NCBI GenBank assembly: GCA_949987565.1
Contig: OX465107.1
Coordinates: forward strand, 20,642,064-20,706,063
Length of the DNA: 64,000 nt
Direction: 5' to 3'
Origin: Luidia sarsii
Taxonomy: Eukaryota; Echinodermata; Asteroidea; Paxillosida; Luidiidae
Within the stretch, counting starts at the first letter, position 1, and each line of letters begins with the position of its first letter. This document shows, piece by piece, positions 57,361 to 64,000 of the stretch. Under the pieces are notes generated by a model that was not told where the DNA came from, searched no databases, and saw only the letters and a list, made by a program, of their open reading frames with translations. The position numbers and the translations under genes were made by a program.

Positions 57361-58994
57361 TGCCAAGGATGAGAGAGTAGCAGCCTGCTGAGACAATCTC
57401 TCTCCATCCCCCCATTCTTTCCCTCTCTCTACTCCACTTCCCAAATTTTCTATGCTGTAGTGTCCCGGGGCTAGGTCAGAGCCGGGTCGCGACCTCTGTG
57501 CTGTAGGGGGGGGGGGGAGGGGGGACCAACCGAGACCGAAGTGTGTGGGGTGCAATGCGGCGGGTTACCGGTGAGACAACCGGTGAGGGGGGAGAGAAAG
57601 AGAGAGAACGACCCTTTTGGTGGGAGGTGATTAGGAGTCGATTTCTGGAAAAGAAAAACATCGGCTGCTGACCGAAATTTGCCCCCGTATTGGCCATCTC
57701 TAATGGGCATCATGTTCGGGACTTCAGTCAGATGTGGTAATGGATACATGTACATGTACAGTGTAGTAGTGTACAAATTTGTACATGTACATGTACTTGG
57801 CCGGGTACACCTCAACACTGGCCCTTTGGACTGACACTTTGGTGAAAGATTGGAGAATCAGTGAGGGACAGAACAACACAGTCTCTTGAGCAGAAATATC
57901 AGACAGATTTTAGAACCTGTGCATCACGCAATTATTTTTTGTAATTGGGTACAAGCCCCTCAAAAAACAACCCAACCCAGCCAAACAATAAACACAGTTA
58001 GAGTAAAATTCTGAATGCACAAAGTGGACTTTAAAAGAAAACTTGTAAGGCTTTTAAAAAGTGGGATGAAACAATTAAGGCAGTTGGTATACCAAACGAA
58101 AGGTTGCAGGCATTTGAGAAACGAAAACATTCAAAAAAAAAAGAAAGATCCAATACAGTACCTCTTTTGCAGGGTAAATGCAATATACACATGTATGCAA
58201 ACGTGTATTGGAGATTTTTTTATGTGGACTAAATATGTTTGAGATCTTTTTTTTTACGGAGGATAGATGTTATCGTGAAACCTCATTTTAAGAGAGTCGA
58301 CGAGAGAGATTGAGAGTGGATAGGGGAGGGGGGTTGTCAGATATGGGTTTGATATAAGGGTACTTATCAGGGATCCCTTTATGCTGTGAGGGTACATGTA
58401 CACCCTACCTCCAACCTCCTTCCCTCCCCCCCCATCACTTACACAAAAATGCCCCCTTTTTGTACAGTATTTTGCATTCAAGTGGGCATTCAAAAATCTC
58501 AATTCATTTCTTTCTTGTCCAAAATGTTTTCAAGTTGGCACGAATATGCGCCAAAATTGGAGGCCTGTTTGTCAGAGTGCTAGCCCCCTATCTAATATTA
58601 TCCCAACCAAACCTAAGCTGGCATTCTCAGCTTCTGAACTTTTGATTTCATTTTTTGATTTTTTTTTTTTACAAATATCTCAAACAGACGGTTAACAAGC
58701 TCGAGAATGGAAGAGCCTGTTCGTCAGAAAGCCAGGGGCTCTGGCGTCTGGGCCCCCCCTCCCAATGAAGGAAACAAGCGTTTAATCTTGGCTGGCTGCG
58801 CCCGTAGGGGTACCAGGAGCAGGGGGGAACAGCTGCCTTGACTTGACCCCAGAGAGCCTACATTCCAAACACCCTTGGGTGTCCACTGGCCCTCTGCTGT
58901 GCTCTGGCTGAGGGTGAGAGGTGTAGGGGAGGAGAGGGGGGAGAGAGAGGTGGAAATCTCTTCTTCTGTCATCCTTAGCAATAGCAGACTGCTC

Positions 58995-59475
58995 TACTCA
59001 GACAGTCTTTCTCTCTTCCTCTCTCTCTTTTTCCATCCCTCTCTTTCCCCATCCCTATCTTTCTCCATCCCTCTCTCTCTCTCCCTCCCTCTCTCTTTCT
59101 CCATCCCTCTCTCTTTCTCCCTCCCTCTCTCTCCATCCCTCTCTTTCTTCATCCCTCTCTCCCTCTCCCTCTCTCCCCCCCTCTCTCTCCCTCTCCCTCT
59201 CTTTCTCTCTCCGATATCTCCCCCCCTCTCTCCCTTTCCTCTCTCTTTCCTCTCGCTCTCTTTCTCTCTCTCTCTCTCCCTCACCCCTCCCTTTCTTTTT
59301 CCCCGTCTCTCCCTCTCTTTCTGCCCCCTCTCTCCCTCTTTCCCTTTCCTCTCTCTTTCCTCTCGCTCTCTTTCTCTCTCTCTCTCCCTCACCCCTCCCT
59401 TTCTTTTTCCCCGTCTCTCCCTCTCTTTCTGCCCCCTCTCTCCCTCCCTCTTCCCCCTCTCTTGTTTTCTCTCTA
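58995..59475 (+). repeat. (CT)n / CCCTCTCT pyrimidine tract with an internal duplication
   Basis: Almost pure pyrimidine over about 480 bp. A roughly 115-bp block containing TCACCCCTCCCTTTCTTTTT and CCCCGTCTCTCCC is present twice (near 59280 and 59390). Confidence 0.95.
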
Positions 59476-59756
59476 TCATCTCTCCATATCTAAACTTACA
59501 GAGCAGGAGACACTATACTCCGGTGTGATGACGTGGTTTAGAAGTGGGCATTTTTTTTTCTTTAAAGGGCGGACAGCACAGACCAGGAATGTAACAGCTG
59601 CAACAAAATACTTGGGGGAAGCAGTTGTTGGCCAAGTTTTGCTGGGGACCAACAGACAGGCTAATGACACCGGTACTTGATATCCGACCCATGCAACGAT
59701 GTCACGTGAACCACAAATGCCAAACCAAAGTGCCTCAATATAACACAAAAAGTTCA

Positions 59757-59812
59757 GAGGGGCCGGGACGTATTGATCCGAGCAGGAACTTTTCTCAAAG
59801 GCAGAGTGGTCC
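59757..59812 (+). repeat. Copy of the dispersed GATCC..AGCAGGA repeat
   Basis: GGGGCCGGGACGTATTGATC, CGAGCAGGAACTTTTCTC, then AAAGGCAGAGTGG; diverged copy. Confidence 0.6.
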
Positions 59813-59968
59813 TCCTACATGTGATGTACATTGTACATTATTATATACAATTCAATGTACACGTACATACAGTATAATTCAATAACAACGGTCCTTCTAA
59901 ACTGTTCAGATTTTGCTCATTTGAGTCAGAAAGCTGTTTCTGTCAACATTTTTGCATTAGTACTTTAA

Positions 59969-60331
59969 AGCCCCTACACAACATTGGTAAGATCGAAAAA
60001 CAGAAACGTTTACAGATTTACATGAAACTTATACAGTTTGAAGATGGTTATAGTAGAAACCTCGCACTGAAATATTTCTGCCTAAAATAGTAAAAGAAAT
60101 CGTTTACGTCTCACCGAGATCTAAACTACACACACATGTATTTTTTGGAACAGTACGGTGTTGAATGCTGCATTTTCACGAAACAAATGAAGCGGTTTTC
60201 ACAATTTTCTCAAGACTCGGTTGGCGGATTGACCTGAAATTTTCACAGGTGTGCTATTTTGTGCAAATGTTGGATCAGACAACAATATATGGATGCTATT
60301 CTTTGACCTCGACCAATGGTGTGTAGGGGCT
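59969..60331. mobile_element. 363-bp piggyBac-type MITE with TTAA target-site duplication
   Basis: The left end AGCCCCTACACAACATTGG and the complement of the right end AGCCCCTACACACCATTGG form inverted repeats. Each is flanked by TTAA (59965-59968 and 60332-60335). No transposase. A truncated relative starts at 6791. Confidence 0.82.
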
Positions 60332-61292
60332 TTAAGATAGAGGTCATACAGTAGGTATATGATTTTGTGTGGCATTATTAGATTATTTCAATGACAGACT
60401 GACCGTGTTTAGGACGCTTTGTGGTGTCTGCACATGACGATGCGCTGTTTGGGCTTTCTTAGAAGTATCCAGTGTGGGTAATTCATGCGTGGGCTGATGG
60501 TTGCAAGCATTCAACAGAGGACATGTTTCAACAGACATAACCACAAACATTCTCGTGACTTTTTGTCGATCAAAAAGAAGGATCAAGGAAATTATTTTGG
60601 GGGGCCAAAGAACTTAACCAGTTTCGATTCTGGATGGCAGGAACGCATCTCAGTCCACAGTGCTTTTGCATTTGTACTGAAAAGGTACAGTAGTGTATTG
60701 TGTGGTCGTTTAAAAACTTTGGTTTAACCACTTCACTCCAGGACTTCGGAATAATGAGTGCCTGTTATGCACCTAGGTTTGAGGCCCTCCAAATCCTGGG
60801 ACCTATGATCCAAGTGTTAGACAGAGACTCTTTTCAGCCTATCACAAAACAATATGTGCAGTAGCATGACAAAACCCAAGTTTGACTCGCTTGTATACAT
60901 AGTGTACTCATATTGTTTTTTTTTCACGGGTACTGTTCTGTACATACATGTATAATTTCTGGTTTCCAATTGTTTTACAGCGACTATTGAACATGGTGAA
61001 AACAACCTGTGCGGCTTTCATAAGCACTGAAAAGTGGCCCAGCGCGAAAGTGGTGATGAGTCAAGTGGTGTGACACTGAGCCGAGAAATTAAGGAATCCG
61101 AGGCAAGTTGAATGAATGTGGAAAAGAAAGGGAAGACTTTCAACACTCGGCAAGATCCCTTTTTTTTGGGGGGGGGGGAGGGAAGGTTTGTGAAATGTGG
61201 CTTTTACGGGGGCAGGGAGGGAAGGGGAAGAAATTGGAGGACGACAGAGGGGGGGAAGTGGGGTAGGGGTTGACATTGGCGTGACCACTTAC

Positions 61293-61421
61293 CGCAAAGT
61301 ACTGGCTGCTAAAGTTATTGGCCAGGCCGCTGTTGAGGGCTTGGTTCATGGCCTGAATTCTCTTCTGCTCCTTCTCCCGAATCGTGTCGGCAAACTTCAC
61401 CACGAGCTTAGAGGTACAGCC
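61293..61421 (-). CDS. CELF: CELF exon A, end of RRM2 and start of linker
   Basis: The exon is 129 nt (43 codons), phase 0 to 0, between acceptor TTTCTGACACAG and donor GTAAGT. It encodes GCTSKLVVKFADTIREKEQK, then RIQAMNQALNSGLANNFSSQ and YFA. LVVKFAD is the last beta strand of RRM2. EKEQKR follows as in CELF1/2 and Bruno (KDKEQKR), which separates it from CELF3-6. QYFA lines up with PQYLA of CELF1. This is the most 5' exon visible; the preceding exon, ending in the MEGC-type sequence, is not found before 64000. Confidence 0.96.
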
Positions 61422-62173
61422 CTGTGTCAGAAACATCCAAAGTTCGAAATCATTTAGCGAATTCTTTAAGAGAGAGAGAGAGAGAGAGGGGGGAGGCAAG
61501 TGTTTGCTTTGAGTCGAGATGTCAGCTCTTTTACATTTTTGTGATTTGTAAATTTTGTTCATTGATGTCAGTGGGCAGTTCGACAATATTCTTGCATTTA
61601 CTTATTTTTTGAAAGGAAAAAAAAGGGGAAAAGAATGAAAGAACAGGAAAAGCAAGGCTGGATGACAGAAACAATATCCCAATGAGGGAGAATGGAAATA
61701 TATCCATCGATATAAATATCAAAAAAAAAAAAAAAAAAAATGGGGAAAGAAAAATGAAACTTCTGTGAAGCACAGATGCGTGTTATTGCAGACATGCAGC
61801 ATGATGACAGTTACAAGTAGGCGTGAGAGGGTAGGGGGGGTAGAGGGTAGAAACACACACCGGGGGGGGGGGGGGGGGGAGTTGGAAACAGAGTCACTTG
61901 GCGATACATGCTGAGGAGCCTCTAAGGGGGGCTGCGAGACTGTCAGTGATATGGTGGGCAGCGTCGCCCGTCCGGAACTTGTTTGCATTCAGATGCCAGA
62001 GCAATGGGCGTGGGGATGACGGTCCCTGTTCACCAGCCCAATTCTAGGACTGGATTCTCTGTCTTTTATGTGTTTTTTTTGTGGAATCGTATCGTGCAAT
62101 TTTTATTTTTCATAAATTATTATTATTATAATAAAAAAAATTTATGGGGGTCTTTTGCTTTTAGAATCTGCAT

Positions 62174-62216
62174 ACATGTACAATGTATGTACATGTACAT
62201 GTACAATGTACATGTA
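62174..62216. repeat. (ACATGT)n palindromic microsatellite
   Basis: ACATGTACAATGTATGTACA then TGTACATGTACAATG; near-perfect inverted symmetry. Similar tracts at 47338, 57335, 57745 and 51320. Confidence 0.85.
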
Positions 62217-62307
62217 TGTGCAGACTGTGGGGGCCTGATTGATAACAAATGATGCATTTTCTTCTGACTCATTGGGTGGTGAGCCAAGAAGCTCTGAAGA
62301 TAATATG

Positions 62308-63550
62308 GGGAGTTTAGGAGGGAGTTTAGGAGGGAGTTTTGGAGGGAGGTTTGGAGGGAGTTTTGGAGGGAGGTTTGGAGGGAGTTTTGGAGGGAGTTTT
62401 GGAGGGAGTTTTGGAGGGAGTTTAGGAGGGAGTTTTGGAGGGAGTTTGGAGGGAGTTTTGGAGGGAGTTTTGGAGGGAGTTTAGGAGGGAGTTTAGGAGG
62501 GAGTTTTGGAGGGAGTTTAGGAGGGAGTTTTAGAGGGAGTTTGGAGGGAGGGAGGTTTGGAGGGAGGGAGTTTGGAGGGAGGGAGGTTTGGAGGGAGGAG
62601 TTTTGGAGGGGAGTTTTGGAGGGAGTTTTAGAGGGAGGTTTGGAGGGAGGGAGGTTTGGAGGGAGGGAGTTTTGGAGGAGTTTTGGAGGGAGTTTTGGAG
62701 GGAGTTTTGGAGGGAGTTTAGGAGGGAGTTTAGGAGGGAGTTTTGGAGGGAGTTTAGGAGGGAGTTTTGGAGGGAGTTTTGGAGGGAGTTTTGGAGGGAG
62801 TTTTGGAGGGAGTTTTTGAGGAGTTTAGGAGGGAGTTTTGGAGGGAGTTTTGGAGAGAGTTTTGGAGGGAGTTTAGGAGGGAGTTTAGGAGGGAGTTTTG
62901 GAGGGAGTTTAGGAGGGAGTTTAGGAGGGAGTTTTGGAGGAGTTTTGGAGGAGTTTAGGAGGGAGGTTTGGAGGGAGTTTAGGAGGGAGTTTAGGAGGGA
63001 GTTTAGGAGGGAGTTTAGGAGGGAGTTTAGGAGGGAGTTTAGGAGGGAGGTTTGGAGGGAGGGAGGGTTTGGAGGGAGGGAGGTTTGGAGGGAGGGAGGG
63101 GAGGGATGGGGATGGAGGGAGGGAGGTGGGAAGGTTTGGAGGGAGAGAGAGAGGTGGAGAGGAGAGGTGGGGAGGGAGGGAGTGAGAGAGGGAGGTCGGA
63201 AGGAGGGACTGAGGGAGGGGAGGGGGGGAGGGAGGGAGGGAGGGACAGAGGGAGGGAGGGACAGAGGGAGCGAGGGAGCGAGGTGGGAAGGTTTGGAGAG
63301 AGGTTTGGAGGTTTGGGGAAGGGAGGGAGGGAGGGAGGGAGGGAGGAAGGGAGGGGAGGGAGGGAGGAAGGGTTGGGGAAGAGGAGGGAGGGAGGGAAGG
63401 AGGAAGGAGGGAGGGTGGGAGGAGGGGAGGGAGGTGGGAGGGGAGGGGAGGGAGGAGGGGAGGGAGGGATGTTTGGAGGGAGTATGGATATTTGGGGGAA
63501 GGGAGGAGGGGACAGAGGGAGGATGGGAGGGGAGAAAGGCAGGGAGGGAG
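62308..63550 (+). repeat. 12-bp minisatellite (GGAGGGAGTTT[T/A])n grading into (GGGA)n
   Basis: About 62308-63060 is a tandem of 12-bp units with T/A variation in the last base, plus 8-bp variants (GGAGGGAG). From about 63060 to 63550 it becomes GGGAGGGA with AGAG interruptions. The open frames of more than 350 codons on both strands are a consequence of the 12-bp period (four codons) and absence of stop words. Confidence 0.95.
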
Positions 63551-63875
63551 TTAAGAGGCTTCTGCTCTATTACAAGGAGGCATGGACGTACAGTGTACAC
63601 TCAAGTGTGGTCACGTACAGGTCAGGCAAATAAACCCAAATTCCACTACCTCGGTCCTAGACTACTCTGCAAATACACAGTGCACAATGAGCACCCTTCA
63701 TTCTCTATCTACATGTACTGTACATGGCTCTGATGGCGAGGGGCATGTGAGGTCAGGGGAAGGGAGAGAAGATGAGGGATGCGAAGATCAAATTCCGGAC
63801 AAATGTAACAAATGCAAACCATCGGTAGAGTACTGTAGGTTTACCTAGAAAAAGCCAACCAAGCTTAAATCACAA

Positions 63876-63895
63876 ACACACACACACACACACAC
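63876..63895 (-). repeat. (CA)10, UG repeat on the CELF sense strand
   Basis: The sense RNA reads (UG)n followed by UUUGUG. It lies about 2.45 kb upstream of exon A. Confidence 0.9.
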
Positions 63896-64000
63896 TGAAA
63901 TGGAACTCGCACTTCTGCAAGAAAACCCCTCATTGTTGGTTAGTGATTTGTATATATATATACACTCTAATCACAACTGGGGGTACTGGTAAAGACATTG

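Larger units (their letters stand above)
45635..61292 (-). other. CELF: CELF intron A-B (15.7 kb), repeat-rich, no further exon recognised
   Basis: Donor GTAAGT and acceptor TTTGTTGCAG. The exons on either side join phase 0 to 0, so no constitutive exon is required between them. Contents are long GA/CT tracts, (TG)n, SINE, MITEs, a 66-bp tandem array and ACATGT repeats, annotated separately. An exact minus-strand UGUUUGUUUGU lies at 56064-56074. Alternative or species-specific exons cannot be excluded. Confidence 0.85.
23260..61421 (-). other. CELF: 3' part of a CELF1/2 (Bruno-like) RNA-binding protein gene, exons A-I
   Basis: CELF proteins bind UGU/GU-rich RNA through three RRMs and control alternative splicing, translation and mRNA decay in nucleus and cytoplasm. 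Nine minus-strand exons join without a phase break into 356 residues plus stop. In the fragment, residues 1-13 are the end of RRM2, about 14-268 form the divergent linker, and 269-356 are RRM3 with the terminal KPY. Diagnostic matches are VVKFADT with KEQKR (CELF1/2 and Bruno, not CELF3-6), LTQAYSGIQQYA, and KEG followed by [13 protein letters not shown]. Introns are 1209, 1415, 2188, 3382, 8559, 3888, 792 and 15658 nt from 3' to 5'. RRM1, most of RRM2 and the promoter lie beyond 64000. Confidence 0.96.
61422..64000 (-). other. CELF: CELF intron upstream of exon A (partial)
   Basis: No coding exon recognised. Contains A19 (61722-61740), a G-run (61862-61880), ACATGT palindromic repeat (62174-62216), the long GGAGGGAGTTTT array (62308-63550) and a CA repeat (63876-63895). 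Confidence 0.8.

Noticed and set aside
58875..59528. 217-codon Ser/Leu/Pro frame and its Arg/Glu complement
   Set aside because: Pyrimidine/purine tract artefact on both strands.
45635..61292. Extra CELF exons in the large intron
   Set aside because: Exons A and B already join in phase 0 with family-like spacing; scanning found no exon with both good splice sites and CELF-like sequence.
62530..63733. Open frames of more than 350 codons on both strands (Gly/Phe/Arg/Glu or Pro/Ser/Leu/Asn repeats)
   Set aside because: Direct consequence of a 12-bp purine minisatellite whose words contain no stop codons; no codon structure or splice context.

Overview
The window is animal genomic DNA. Coding exons are short, carry GT..AG splice sites and are separated by kilobase introns. 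The introns and flanks are full of microsatellites, tRNA-derived SINEs, MITEs and palindromic ACATGT repeats. There is no operon structure and no prokaryotic signal. I infer a marine invertebrate (an echinoderm, hemichordate, amphioxus or lophotrochozoan would all fit); the sequence alone does not fix the phylum.

Only one gene is identified with confidence. It is the 3' half of a CELF1/2 (Bruno/CUGBP-Elav-like) RNA-binding protein gene on the minus strand, running from 61421 down to a stop codon at 23260. Nine exons (called A to I here, in transcript order) join in frame: 129+76+105+213+66+150+66+144+122 nt = 1071 nt, or 356 residues plus stop. They encode the last strand of RRM2 (LVVKFAD), a long low-complexity linker, and the whole of RRM3 (RNP2 LFIYHL, RNP1 KCFGFVSY), ending in the family C-terminus KPY. 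RRM1 and most of RRM2 must lie beyond position 64000. The linker includes a 13-alanine tract (exon C) and an unusual Tyr/Gly/Asn/Ser-rich repeat exon (exon D). Exons C to H all begin and end in phase 1, so any of them can be skipped without a frameshift.

At the left edge are the last two coding exons (451-564 and 1514-1768) of an unrecognised plus-strand gene with a basic Ala/Lys/Pro/Ser-rich tail. The two genes are convergent. Between them, 1.8-9.1 kb holds repeats and MITEs, and 9.12-9.27 kb is a CpG-rich patch with a CCAAT box and three CACGTG E-boxes. About 9.9-23.2 kb is unusually poor in microsatellites and is U-rich on the CELF sense strand. It may be a very long CELF 3' UTR or a regulatory domain, and it contains an exact GU-rich element (UGUUUGUUUGU on the CELF sense strand) and an octamer/POU-site cluster.

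The most interesting hypothesis is CELF autoregulation. The two linker exons with the weakest 5' splice sites (D and E) are the ones placed against GU-rich tracts on the sense strand: a UGUGUGUUUGU-type 3' splice region for D, and a (UG)15 run starting at +7 of the donor of E. The intron between them carries about 0.75 kb of (UCUG)n. CELF proteins bind such sequences, so the gene may tune its own linker composition. This is inference from sequence and needs RNA data.
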